A model generated the notes under the pieces. That model was not told where the DNA came from, searched no databases, and worked only from the letters and a program-made list of their open reading frames with translations. The translations under genes and the position numbers were made by a program. From JAKAGZ01 sp963772675 (GTDB taxonomy: Bacteria; Bacteroidota; Ignavibacteria; Ignavibacteriales; Ignavibacteriaceae), in assembly GCA_963772675.1 (NCBI GenBank), contig CAVYYF010000007.1, positions 186,001 through 250,000 on the forward strand: a stretch of DNA of 64,000 bases, given 5' to 3'. This document shows, one piece after another, positions 44,645-53,223 of this stretch; position 1 is the first letter of the stretch; each line of letters opens with the position of its first letter.

Positions 44645-45946
44645 TTAAAATAAGCTCCCGTAAATCAATCCGCTTACGGTTGCCATAACTACAACAAGCG
44701 ACACATACACAACTGTTTTTTGTGTACCGATGACTCCGCGTATAACAAGCATATTCGGTAATGATAAAGCCGGGCCCGCAAGCAGTAAAGCCAGAGCAGG
44801 CCCCTTCCCCATTCCGCTGTTTATTAATCCCTGTAAAATTGGAATCTCTGTTAATGTGGCAAAGTACATAAATGCACCGGTGATCGATGCGAAGAAATTA
44901 GAGAAGAGCGAATTTCCCCCAACCAGGCTTGATATCCATTCTGCAGGAATGATTCCGCCGCTGCCTTTAGCTGAACCAAGTAAAAATCCCGCGACTAAAA
45001 CACCTGCTCCAAGAAGCGGCATAATTTGTTTTGTGAATCCCCACGTTTCGCCAAGCCACTGGTTAGGTTCGCCTTCGGAAAAAGTTAAAGCAATAGTTGT
45101 AGCAAAAACCGCAACCGTAAAAGGTATTAATGGATTATGATAAAAGAAAATTCCCGCAAGAATAACGGCAGCGGTTCCGGTTAGTACAAATATTTTTTTT
45201 GCCTTAACAATAAATATCATTGAAAGTACAAACCCGATTCCGAACAGCGCTGTAATAAACCATTTGTTTGCAAACATAAAATACCAGAAACCTTCCGTTG
45301 AATCAGGCTTACCCCAGTTAACAAAAACAAGAATTGCAACAAGAATGAAGAAGTGAGTCGCTGTCTGCCAGATAGGTCTTGGCTCTTCAACTTCGGGCAT
45401 TGCTAATTGAGCTTCCGCTTTGTCTTTCTCTTCTTTCCTGTAGATGAAAGACATTATCAATCCGATTACCAGGCTGAATGAAACTGCCCCGATTACTCTT
45501 GCAATTCCAAGTTCAAGGCCGAGTATTCGTGCAGTTAAAATTATTGCTAAAATATTTATAGCAGGTCCCGAATATAAAAAAGCAATTGCAGGTCCGAGCC
45601 CCGCACCTCTTTTATGTATTGATGAAAAGAGGGGAAGAACTGTGCAGGAACATACCGCCAGTATTGTTCCCGAAAGCGAAGCAACGAGGTAAGCAACCCA
45701 TCTTTTTGCTTTTGCACCAAAATATTTTACTACCGCTGCCTGGCTTACAAATACTGAAATTACTCCTGCTATAAAAAATGCTGGCACAAGACAAAGCAAT
45801 ACGTGTTCCTGCGCGTACCATTTCGCCAGATCGAGTGCATCTATAACAGCATTCCTGAATACATCGGAATTCACCGGCATAAAATAAGCGAACAGGAAAA
45901 ATGCGAGTATCCATAAAAACGATTTGTATTGTTCCTTCCAGATCAT
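44645..45946 (-). CDS. ArsP/YraQ-like permease (DUF318)
   Basis: 433 residues with about ten membrane helices in two related halves. The first contains VCSCTVLPLFSSI and GAGLGPAIAFLYSGPAIN; the second has ATLTEIPILQGLINSG, then MGKGPALALLLAGPALSLPN. These are the signatures of the ArsP_1/DUF318 permease family, some of whose members export trivalent organoarsenicals. The Cys pair (CSC, about 99-101) is a candidate metalloid site. It lies 13 bp downstream of arsR in the operon and is followed by four thiol-redox genes. The substrate is inferred from family and context only. Confidence 0.9.
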   Translation of the reverse strand: MIWKEQYKSFLWILAFFLFAYFMPVNSDVFRNAVIDALDLAKWYAQEHVLLCLVPAFFIAGVISVFVSQAAVVKYFGAKAKRWVAYLVASLSGTILAVCSCTVLPLFSSIHKRGAGLGPAIAFLYSGPAINILAIILTARILGLELGIARVIGAVSFSLVIGLIMSFIYRKEEKDKAEAQLAMPEVEEPRPIWQTATHFFILVAILVFVNWGKPDSTEGFWYFMFANKWFITALFGIGFVLSMIFIVKAKKIFVLTGTAAVILAGIFFYHNPLIPFTVAVFATTIALTFSEGEPNQWLGETWGFTKQIMPLLGAGVLVAGFLLGSAKGSGGIIPAEWISSLVGGNSLFSNFFASITGAFMYFATLTEIPILQGLINSGMGKGPALALLLAGPALSLPNMLVIRGVIGTQKTVVYVSLVVVMATVSGLIYGSLF

Positions 45947-45959
45947 ATTCTCCCCTGTT

Positions 45960-46277
45960 CTATATTTCTTCCAGAACTTTCATTTTTTCTTTAACGGCTT
46001 TACGCGCAACCTTTCCGGCAGTATTGAGTATATCGAATATTCTTTTATCTGCTATTTTATAATTTACTCTCAGTCCATCTTTCCACGAAACTACAAGTCC
46101 CTCCTGCACCAGAATTTTCATATGGCGTGAGAGATTCGATTGTTCGAGCTCTAAAGCCGGAGCAATTTCGCAGTTGCATTTTACGCCGTTCTTCAAAAAC
46201 TCAAGAATGCGCACCCGGTTGGGATGAGCTATTGCTGTTAATACGGACGCCTTTAATTCTTCCTGTGAGTTTTGCAT
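45960..46277 (-). CDS. arsR: ArsR-family metalloregulator
   Basis: 105 residues from the ATG at 46277. The longer frame starting with GTG at 46319 would place coding sequence inside the palindromic operator, so the ATG is preferred. Winged helix with AIAHPNRVRILEFL, then KCNCEIAPALELEQSNLSRHMKIL (recognition helix). The Cys pair in K-C-N-C-E matches the ELCVCDL-type metalloid site of ArsR. It represses by binding DNA and is released by As(III)/Sb(III) or similar. It is the first gene of the permease-thioredoxin-ccdA operon. Confidence 0.92.
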   Translation of the reverse strand: MQNSQEELKASVLTAIAHPNRVRILEFLKNGVKCNCEIAPALELEQSNLSRHMKILVQEGLVVSWKDGLRVNYKIADKRIFDILNTAGKVARKAVKEKMKVLEEI

Positions 46278-46302
46278 ATCAAATCCAACATTATAATAAT
46301 TG

Positions 46303-46328
46303 ACTATATGAGCAAGCACTCATATAGT
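46303..46328 (-). promoter_or_regulatory. ArsR operator (perfect inverted repeat)
   Basis: ACTATATGAG-CAAGCA-CTCATATAGT: a perfect 10-bp inverted repeat with a 6-bp spacer, 25 bp upstream of the arsR ATG. The size, symmetry and position are those expected for the autoregulatory operator of an ArsR/SmtB repressor. Confidence 0.85.
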
Positions 46329-46526
46329 GTGCCGAATAAATTCCTTAATAATTTTCACATTTTGAAGGAATGAAACAGAAATAATTCCTGTTTACGGGAA
46401 ATAAGGAGTTTTTATTTTTAGAAATTAGAAGATTCGGCTCAATTAAAAGACCGTCTGAATTGCAGAGTTGAGATATTCGTTTACACCGACTCTATTCTAA
46501 TCAGAGATAACATCCCGGGAAGTATA

Positions 46527-47831
46527 CTATAAAGTATGCAGGTTGTTTTGAATAGTTTGCAGTAATTCTTTTTTTACTTTTGCAAGGTCTGCGAAATCTT
46601 TCCAGTTTTTTACAACTGTATTAACCTCATCGATTATTTTTTCACCCTTTTTAATATTATTAGCTTTGGCAATTGTCATTAAATCTTTTTTATCTATGTT
46701 TTTGTGTTTACCGTTTATGCTTAAACTCTGCTGGCTAACCCACATATTTTTGGGATTGTAAGCATAACAAACGTCATAAGCCGGAGCTAGTTCCCATTCT
46801 CTCCCCTGCTTAAGAAGAAAAGAAAAGTTTTTTGTGTGATCATCACAATTAGTAGCTAAAACATTAAAGACCATCCTGCGGAACATTTGTTCAGCTTCCG
46901 GAAATTTCAAACGCAGTATCCGCATTGTCTGAAATAATTGTTCGTAGCCGTATGCGTGAATATTGCTATAGTCAAAATGCTGAATTGCACACAGCGTTTG
47001 TATATGGTGTTTGGTATTATTTCCTTCACGGTCGAAACGTTTGGTTATAAAGTGTGCCCTGTTATTTTCTTCCAGCAATTCACATTCTGTCATTACAATG
47101 CCGCACTCTTTTGCCATCAGGTGATATGCATATTCAACACGCCCCCAGCCGAGGCTCTCGCCGAACTGGGCTCCGCTTACTCCGTCAAATTTTATTAACC
47201 AGTGTTCAAATCCTTTTGGGGCTTTTGTCTGCCCTGACCTGACTTCTTTTGTCTCCTTGTTGAATGCTATTACCGCCTTGGGTCTTACACCGCCTGCAGA
47301 AGTTCCAATCTTTAATATTTCTTTCATCGCCTGTTTATCATCATCTTCCATGTTTATATCAAAGTCTTCACGTTCCGACAATATTTTTTTTGCAATATCA
47401 ACAAGGCTATTTATTTCAATTGCAAATGTATTCTTGTTTGTTTTTAACTGCGTGGGTTGAAATTCCAGGGCCCCCATACCCCTGCTGCCGATAAAACATA
47501 ATTTTTCCACCGGGTTCATACTTTCAGGCGAACGACCGTTTTGTGCCAGCCACTTTTCTATTAATTGGTTACCATATTTATCAGGCAGTGAATCAGACAG
47601 CAAGCCGGGCAGCCCTTTGAATGTATTCTCAGTATTATTTTTTGCAGGTAATAATTCCGGGAAGCTATACACCCTGTCACCGTTCCGAACAGGCATTTTT
47701 ATAGGAGCAATGTCCCATTCTTTAACCAGAAAATTTTTATCAAACTGGAAGTTGGCTAACTGATGTGTCGCATCCCACGTTACTACCCCTACAAGAGTAT
47801 CCCATATATTTACATAAGCATAATCTACCAT
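46527..47831 (-). CDS. hipA: HipA-family serine/threonine kinase toxin
   Basis: 434 residues. N-terminal HipA_N-like part (about 1-120), then the kinase part: KIGTSAGGVRPKAV (Gly-rich loop), LIKFDG, TKRFDREG, NVLATNCDDHTKNFSFLL (catalytic DxxxxN-like segment) and LAPAYDVCYA (DFG-equivalent Asp). All the residues expected for an active kinase appear present. HipA toxins phosphorylate glutamyl-tRNA synthetase or related targets and cause growth arrest. The start ATG overlaps the end of the antitoxin gene by 7 bp. Confidence 0.93.
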   Translation of the reverse strand: MVDYAYVNIWDTLVGVVTWDATHQLANFQFDKNFLVKEWDIAPIKMPVRNGDRVYSFPELLPAKNNTENTFKGLPGLLSDSLPDKYGNQLIEKWLAQNGRSPESMNPVEKLCFIGSRGMGALEFQPTQLKTNKNTFAIEINSLVDIAKKILSEREDFDINMEDDDKQAMKEILKIGTSAGGVRPKAVIAFNKETKEVRSGQTKAPKGFEHWLIKFDGVSGAQFGESLGWGRVEYAYHLMAKECGIVMTECELLEENNRAHFITKRFDREGNNTKHHIQTLCAIQHFDYSNIHAYGYEQLFQTMRILRLKFPEAEQMFRRMVFNVLATNCDDHTKNFSFLLKQGREWELAPAYDVCYAYNPKNMWVSQQSLSINGKHKNIDKKDLMTIAKANNIKKGEKIIDEVNTVVKNWKDFADLAKVKKELLQTIQNNLHTL

Positions 47832-48145
47832 CCTGCATCTTCACCTGGTTGGATTTTTTTATTTTTCGCCCGTGCTCTCTTTTTTTCTTTCTCTTTTAGT
47901 TTTGCATATTCTATCGGACTGATTTTCTCTTTGATTGTAAAAATATCAAGCAAGTGTAATAGATCAAGTGCCCTTAATATTTGAATAAGGGTTTTGAGTG
48001 TTATTGGCTCACCGTTTTCTATCTGGCTCAGCGTCCAGGTGTTTATTCCTGCTTCCCCGGCCACCTGCGCCTGTGTTTTATTTTGTTCCAGCCGCTGATG
48101 CTTAATATAAGCGCCTATTGCTTTTATTATAGCACTATCGGTCAT
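47825..48145 (-). CDS. hipB: HipB-like antitoxin (Xre-family HTH)
   Basis: 106 residues from the ATG at 48145 (MTDSAIIKAIGAYI). The longer ORF to 48247 is rejected because it would run through two of the operator palindromes. HTH_3 domain: NKTQAQVAGEAGINTWTLSQIENGEP (about 26-50), followed by a basic C-terminal tail (KEKEKKRARAKNKK) that may contact HipA or DNA. It neutralises HipA and represses the operon through the palindromes at 48160-48321. Confidence 0.9.
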   Translation of the reverse strand: MTDSAIIKAIGAYIKHQRLEQNKTQAQVAGEAGINTWTLSQIENGEPITLKTLIQILRALDLLHLLDIFTIKEKISPIEYAKLKEKEKKRARAKNKKIQPGEDAGW

Positions 48146-48159
48146 TGAGACCCAATTTA

Positions 48160-48321
48160 TATTGGTATTTTCCAATATTACATCCTGTTTTTCTATTTTA
48201 TATTTGTATTTACCAATAATAATAAACAGAATTTTATCAATAAGCAAATTATTTAATGCAAATATTGGTTTATACCAGTATTAGAATATAAAATTGACTT
48301 TAATATTGGTATATACCAATA
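48160..48321 (-). promoter_or_regulatory. HipB operator array (four 18-bp palindromes)
   Basis: Four copies of an 18-bp palindrome with consensus TATTGGTAT-ATACCAATA, at 48160-48177, 48201-48218, 48263-48280 and 48304-48321. The last is perfect; the others have one to a few mismatches. Start-to-start distances are 41, 62 and 41 bp, near whole numbers of helical turns (4, 6, 4), so bound HipB dimers would face the same side. Confidence 0.8.
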
Positions 48322-48410
48322 AATAGTGTGGAATTTAGGGTGGTTTCGATACCTTAATTAGAAAATGAAACTAAAATTAGCTACATGTCAAACAAAAACC
48401 TTTAATATAC

Positions 48411-50777
48411 TTATTCCTCTTCACTGCTCATCGAATACGGAAGCTTCATATTTACAGACCATTCTTTGTTTGGTTCGGCCCCCATATTAAATACAAGTTT
48501 TCCGCCTTTAACTATGTCCTCGTGTCGGATAAAACTATTATGGTAGTCTTTTCCATTCAAAGTTATTGACTGAATGTAAATATTTTTATCCGTCAGGCTC
48601 TTCGCTTCTATTTTGAATTGCTTTCCGTTTTCAAGATTTATTGTCGCACTCTGCACACACGGGCTTCCAAAAACATATTGATTACTCCCCGGTGCGACGG
48701 GATAAAAACCAATTGCGCTGAATATATACCAGGCCGACATTTGTCCGCAGTCATCGTTACCGCAAAGTCCATCCGGTACGCTTCTATACATAGTATCAAC
48801 AATTTGATGAATGCGTTCCTGAGCACGCCACGGCTCGCCGGCATAAACATACATATAAGGAACGTGATGACTCGGTTCATTACCGTGCACATAATTTCCT
48901 ATCATCCCGGCTCTTGTTACATCTTCGGTTTCAGCTATGCTTTCATCGGAAACCTGCATAGTAAACAGTGAATCAAGCCAGGTAACAAGTTTGTCTTTTC
49001 CACCCAACAGCTTTATAAAGCCTGCTATATCCTGTGGAACATAAAGAGAATAATTCCACGAATTGCCTTCAATGAATCCCTGGTTTGCAGTACTAAGCGG
49101 ATCAAAATTTGGCTTCCAGCTTCCATCGGAATTTCTTGCCCGCATAAACCCAACTTTCTTATCGAAAATATTCTTATATGATCCTGCACGCTTCCAAAAT
49201 TCATTATATAAATCTTTTTTACCGAGAGCTTTTGCAAATCTTGAAATAGTCCAGTCATCAAAAGCATATTCAAGAGTTTTTGATGCCGAAGAGCTGTTCA
49301 GATCTTCCGGCACATAACCATATTTTTTGTAATAACCAATGCCGTCATATACATCATAAGACGCGCTGGAAACTACAGCTTTAAGTGCTTCATCAACGTT
49401 GTATCCTCTTATTCCCTTCATATAAGCATCAACAATTACAGGTACCGCGTGGTAACCAATCATACACCAGTTTTCGTTGCTATAGTGCGCCCATATCGGC
49501 AGAATTTTATGTACGCTTTGCTCGTAATGTGCGAGCATAGAATTCACAATATCGCTGGTTCGTTTTTGTTCTATAATTGTAAACAGCGGATGAAGTGCAC
49601 GGTACGTATCCCATAAAGAAAAAATTGTGTAATCTGTAAAATTCTTTGCCTTATAAATATTCTGATCGAGCCCGCGGTACTCACCATTAACATCAGAGTA
49701 AACAATCGGCGCGAGAAAACTATGATACATCGCCGTATAAAAGTTCACCTTTCTGTCTTCGCTTCCTTCTATTTGTATTTTCGATAATTCTTTATTCCAT
49801 CTTGCTTTCGCTTCATCTTTCACTTTATTAAAATCCCATCCGGGAATTTCTGCTTCAAGGTTTTCAAGAGCATTGTGCGTACTCACCGCTGATAGAGCAA
49901 ACTTGATCATTATATTTTCACCATCGCTGGTTTTAAAATCAAAGTGTGCTTTTATTTTATGCCCCGCTCTTTCAGGAAAATTTTCATCCTGGTTCCACTT
50001 CCTCCAGAAGCCTTTATATATCAATTTTTCATCGTCTATTAACCCGTAAGATTTTATCGGTTTGGATAACTCCATTGCAAAATAAAGTAATTTTGTTCTC
50101 GCCCATCCATTTGTTTGCATATATCCTGTAACAAGTGAATCGTTCTCCACTCTCACAGATGCCCACACCACCTTACCGTCGTAGTTGTAAATATTGCTTG
50201 TCAAATCCAGTATGATGTGTGCATCATCAGATTTTGGAAACGTGTATTTATGAAACCCGGTATGAGTGCTAGTTGTTAACTCTGCGTTTATGTTGTAGTC
50301 CTCAAGCTTTACCGCATAATATCCCGGGTGCGCTTCTTCAGTGCTGTGAGAAAATCTTGACCGGTAACCGCTTTCAGGATTATCTGCCGTTCCTGGATTC
50401 AACTGAAGTTTGCCAACAGTCGGCATAATTAAAAAATCACCGAGGTCCGAATGGCCTGTTCCGCTGAAATGTGTGTGGCTGAAACCAACTATAGTTTTAT
50501 CATCATACTGGTAACCCGCGCAGTAACGGTAAACGTCAGGATTGTATCCATTCCCATAACTGTAATAAGCTGTGTCTGTCTCAGGACTAAGCTGCACCAT
50601 TCCGAAAGGAACAGCAGCTCCGGGAAAAGTGTGCCCCATTTCCTCCGTGCCGATAAAAGGATTTACATAATCGGCTGGAGATTTAGTTTGAGAAGAACCG
50701 GTTTTATGAGGTTCTCCACGGAAGCCTGAAAATGTTATAAAAAGTGAAACGCAGATTAAAACTGATAAAACTTTCAT
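48411..50777 (-). CDS. GH92 family alpha-mannosidase-like glycosidase
   Basis: 788 residues with a Sec signal peptide (about 1-20). The N-terminal domain has YVNPFIGTEEMGHTFPGAAVPFGM and GYQYDD; the catalytic domain has GNEPSHHVPYMYVYAGEPW and GNDDCGQMSAWYIFSAIGFYP, which are diagnostic for GH92 exo-alpha-mannosidases (Ca2+-dependent). Predicted to be periplasmic and to trim mannose from glycans. It stands alone, without a SusC/SusD pair, so it may serve scavenging rather than a dedicated polysaccharide utilisation locus. Confidence 0.95.
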   Translation of the reverse strand: MKVLSVLICVSLFITFSGFRGEPHKTGSSQTKSPADYVNPFIGTEEMGHTFPGAAVPFGMVQLSPETDTAYYSYGNGYNPDVYRYCAGYQYDDKTIVGFSHTHFSGTGHSDLGDFLIMPTVGKLQLNPGTADNPESGYRSRFSHSTEEAHPGYYAVKLEDYNINAELTTSTHTGFHKYTFPKSDDAHIILDLTSNIYNYDGKVVWASVRVENDSLVTGYMQTNGWARTKLLYFAMELSKPIKSYGLIDDEKLIYKGFWRKWNQDENFPERAGHKIKAHFDFKTSDGENIMIKFALSAVSTHNALENLEAEIPGWDFNKVKDEAKARWNKELSKIQIEGSEDRKVNFYTAMYHSFLAPIVYSDVNGEYRGLDQNIYKAKNFTDYTIFSLWDTYRALHPLFTIIEQKRTSDIVNSMLAHYEQSVHKILPIWAHYSNENWCMIGYHAVPVIVDAYMKGIRGYNVDEALKAVVSSASYDVYDGIGYYKKYGYVPEDLNSSSASKTLEYAFDDWTISRFAKALGKKDLYNEFWKRAGSYKNIFDKKVGFMRARNSDGSWKPNFDPLSTANQGFIEGNSWNYSLYVPQDIAGFIKLLGGKDKLVTWLDSLFTMQVSDESIAETEDVTRAGMIGNYVHGNEPSHHVPYMYVYAGEPWRAQERIHQIVDTMYRSVPDGLCGNDDCGQMSAWYIFSAIGFYPVAPGSNQYVFGSPCVQSATINLENGKQFKIEAKSLTDKNIYIQSITLNGKDYHNSFIRHEDIVKGGKLVFNMGAEPNKEWSVNMKLPYSMSSEEE

Positions 50778-50961
50778 AGAGTTGTTTTCTCCGGACTTTT
50801 AAAGTATGATTTAACTATAAAAACTTTTTGATTCTTTTATTATAAAGGTATAAAAAATACAATTAAGAATATTAATGAATTCAGAGATCTGGTTTTGGTT
50901 TGATGCCTAAGACTATTAATCGGGTTGGATATTTTCTATGCAAACAATTCTTCCATAAACT

Positions 50962-50993
50962 AAAAAACCTCTCAACTTTTGAGAGGCTTTTTT
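50962..50993 (-). terminator. Terminator of tRNA-Asp
   Basis: Minus strand: GCCTCTCAA-AAG-TTGAGAGGT followed by TTTTTAG, directly after the tRNA 3' end. The A-run on the other side makes it possibly bidirectional. Confidence 0.88.
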
Positions 50994-50994
50994 G

Positions 50995-51068
50995 CGGGGC
51001 CGACGAGACTCGAACTCGCGACCTCCTGCGTGACAGGCAGGCGTTCTAACCAACTGAACTACGACCCC
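50995..51068 (-). tRNA. tRNA-Asp (anticodon GTC)
   Basis: A 74-nt cloverleaf on the minus strand. The acceptor GGGGTCG pairs with CGGCCCC, the D-arm has TAGTTCAGTTGGTTAGAA, the anticodon stem-loop CCTGC-CTGTCAC-GCAGG gives anticodon GTC, and the T-arm has GAGTTCGAGTCTC. No encoded CCA. Confidence 0.95.
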
Positions 51069-51100
51069 GAATTTTAAAGAACTAAATTCAAAAAGAGATT

Positions 51101-51132
51101 CAAATATATAGCTTGAACTGAGGAAAATCAAA
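51101..51132 (-). promoter_or_regulatory. Consensus Bacteroidota promoter of tRNA-Asp
   Basis: Minus strand: TTTG (51129-51132), 20 bp, TATATTTG (51101-51108), an exact match to TTTG/TAnnTTTG. It lies 32 bp before the tRNA. Confidence 0.7.
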
Positions 51133-51157
51133 TTTAGTAGTTAGCAATTATCTTGTT

Positions 51158-52252
51158 CTATTCACAAAACGAAATTCCCACTGCTTTCGCGGCAATAACA
51201 GCCTGAGTATCCTTTTTAACAAGTTTTTGCTTCGAAATAGCATCTTCTATTTTAACGTTTTTAACTTCATTACCTTTTAATGCTACCATCCTACCAAACT
51301 TTCTTTTTGCTGCTAAGTCAATTGCAAAAGCACCGAATTTGGTTGCAAGTATCCTGTCAAAAGGTGTCGGACTGCCGCCTCTTTGCAAATGTCCGAGCAC
51401 AGTTACTCTTGTTTCCCGGCCTGTATTTTCTTCAATTTTCCTTGCGACAACTTCACCAATTCCGCCTAAACGCCTGGGATCATGTCTTTTAATATCATGA
51501 CCTTTCAAAACCATTCCCCCATCTTTGGACATTGCACCTTCGGCGACACAAACGAGACTGAATTTTTTTCCCATCAGTTCACGTTTTTTGATCTTGTCGT
51601 AAATTTTTTCCCAGGAGAAAGGGAATTCAGGCAATAAAATAATATCTGCTCCGCCAGCGAGGCCACCGTTCAATGCTATCCAGCCGGCGTATCGTCCCAT
51701 TACTTCCACAACAATTACTCTATGATGAGATGAAGCAGTAGTATGGAGTCTGTCCAGCGCCATCATTACAACATATACTGCAGAGTCATGTCCAAACGTC
51801 ATATCAGTAGCTTCAAGGTCGTTATCAATTGTTTTCGGTACACCTATAATATTCATACCCAATTGATTAAGCTTATTGCTGATGTGCATCGTTCCATCTC
51901 CGCCAATTGCAATTAAGGCATCAAGATTCCATGCCTCGTAATTTCTCATTGCCGACTCAGCTTTATTGACAATCTTAATCTTACCGTTATTTTCAACCGG
52001 CCAGTGAAATGGGTCTCCTTTGTTGGAAGAGCCCAGTATAGTTCCGCCACGCGAAAGAATTCCAGAGACATCTTCGTTTCTTAATTCATTTGCTCTGCCT
52101 TCAACCAGTCCTTCAAACCCATCAATGATTCCATATACAGTCATTCCATAGTCCTGCGCAGGTTTTGTAACACCTCTGATAACTGCATTTAATCCCGGGC
52201 AATCGCCACCGCCTGTCAATAGTCCAATTCTTTTTATTTTATGAGCTGCCAT
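51158..52252 (-). CDS. pfkA: 6-phosphofructokinase
   Basis: 364 residues. Catalyses phosphorylation of fructose 6-phosphate. TGGGDCPGLNAVIRG (about 14-28) and AIGGDGTMHIS contain the phosphate-donor site: Gly after GGD is the ATP-type residue. PKTIDNDL has Lys where classic ATP enzymes have Gly, as in mixed-group or PPi-type enzymes. VEVMGRYAGWIAL and HLQRGGSPTPFDR are conserved substrate-binding segments. Its phosphoryl donor is therefore probably ATP but not certain. It follows rnhC with a 32-bp gap. Confidence 0.95.
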   Translation of the reverse strand: MAAHKIKRIGLLTGGGDCPGLNAVIRGVTKPAQDYGMTVYGIIDGFEGLVEGRANELRNEDVSGILSRGGTILGSSNKGDPFHWPVENNGKIKIVNKAESAMRNYEAWNLDALIAIGGDGTMHISNKLNQLGMNIIGVPKTIDNDLEATDMTFGHDSAVYVVMMALDRLHTTASSHHRVIVVEVMGRYAGWIALNGGLAGGADIILLPEFPFSWEKIYDKIKKRELMGKKFSLVCVAEGAMSKDGGMVLKGHDIKRHDPRRLGGIGEVVARKIEENTGRETRVTVLGHLQRGGSPTPFDRILATKFGAFAIDLAAKRKFGRMVALKGNEVKNVKIEDAISKQKLVKKDTQAVIAAKAVGISFCE

Positions 52253-52284
52253 TTTATATCCGTTAAATTAATTCAGTTACTAAT

Positions 52285-53199
52285 TTACAAAATTTTTTTT
52301 GAAGTCTTAAAATGTAATTTCACATATTTATGCAAAAATTCTTCACCATAAATGGCTTTTAGCCTTTTTGCTGCTTTTTCAACCTCAACCGAAGCTCCTT
52401 TAGGAATCCGGAAATTCAATTCTTTGCTTATCTTTTCAAACCAGTCGTTGAACTTGTCCCTTGCGAGAATAGAAGCTGCTGCAACAGCCGTGTAACGTTC
52501 CGCTTTGGTTATCTGGTGAAGAAGAATGCTTTTACCTTTTTCCTGCAATGAGTTCTTTATATAACTTTCGTCCCCAAATTTATCACTTATTGCTTCCGGC
52601 GCTTCCTGTTCTTTTAGAATATTTTCAAGCACCCTGGCGTGGGCCCAGCCTAAAAGCTTATTCACATTTTTGAAGCTTTCATACAACTTGTTATACTTTT
52701 CAGGAGAAATTATAACCAGATTGTAATTGTTCCCAACTATTTTTTTTATTTCTGAAGAAACTGCCTTAATTGAATAATCACTATTAATTTCTTTGCTGTC
52801 TCTTACGCCAGCTTTTCTTAAGGAGTTTTGCGTATTCTTGTTTACAAATACACCCGCAATTATTAAAGGACCAAAATAATCTCCTTTGCCCGATTCATCT
52901 GTGCCTATATAACTTTCAGGTTCTGTTAATTCATTTGTATCAGCTTTAAATAATTCGGGACCGAATACAATCTCCTTAACTTTCTGATAAAATTCAGATT
53001 CTTTATTTCCCTGCAACACAACTTTGTTCCCCTTTTTACCAAAATACACCTGCAGTTTTAAATTATTTTTACCATCATTCAAACCAACTTCATAATTATA
53101 AGCTGCTTTTGAAATATCAGTTGCAGAAATGTAATCTTTCCTAAAAAGATTAACATAATCCTTTATTATCTTTTCTGCCGATTGCTCTAATGAACTCAC
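52285..53199 (-). CDS. rnhC: Ribonuclease HIII
   Basis: 304 residues, GTG start. The N-terminal ~85 residues form a TBP-like substrate-binding domain typical of RNase HIII. The catalytic domain has GTDESGKGDYFGPLIIAG (Asp-Glu pair), VRDSKEI (Asp) and AAASILARDKF (Asp). It cleaves RNA in RNA/DNA hybrids. It lies between the PAS/GAF kinase and pfkA on the minus strand with short gaps, likely one transcript. Confidence 0.95.
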   Translation of the reverse strand: MSSLEQSAEKIIKDYVNLFRKDYISATDISKAAYNYEVGLNDGKNNLKLQVYFGKKGNKVVLQGNKESEFYQKVKEIVFGPELFKADTNELTEPESYIGTDESGKGDYFGPLIIAGVFVNKNTQNSLRKAGVRDSKEINSDYSIKAVSSEIKKIVGNNYNLVIISPEKYNKLYESFKNVNKLLGWAHARVLENILKEQEAPEAISDKFGDESYIKNSLQEKGKSILLHQITKAERYTAVAAASILARDKFNDWFEKISKELNFRIPKGASVEVEKAAKRLKAIYGEEFLHKYVKLHFKTSKKIL

Positions 53200-53223
53200 T
53201 GTGGATTGTATTTTTGAGGAAAA

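Noticed and set aside
46278..46319. Longer ArsR start (GTG at 46319)
   Set aside because: It overlaps the perfect palindromic operator; the ATG at 46277 gives a normal ArsR length.
48146..48247. N-terminal extension of the HipB antitoxin
   Set aside because: It would run through two operator palindromes and has a composition unlike the HTH domain; the ATG at 48145 is a better start.
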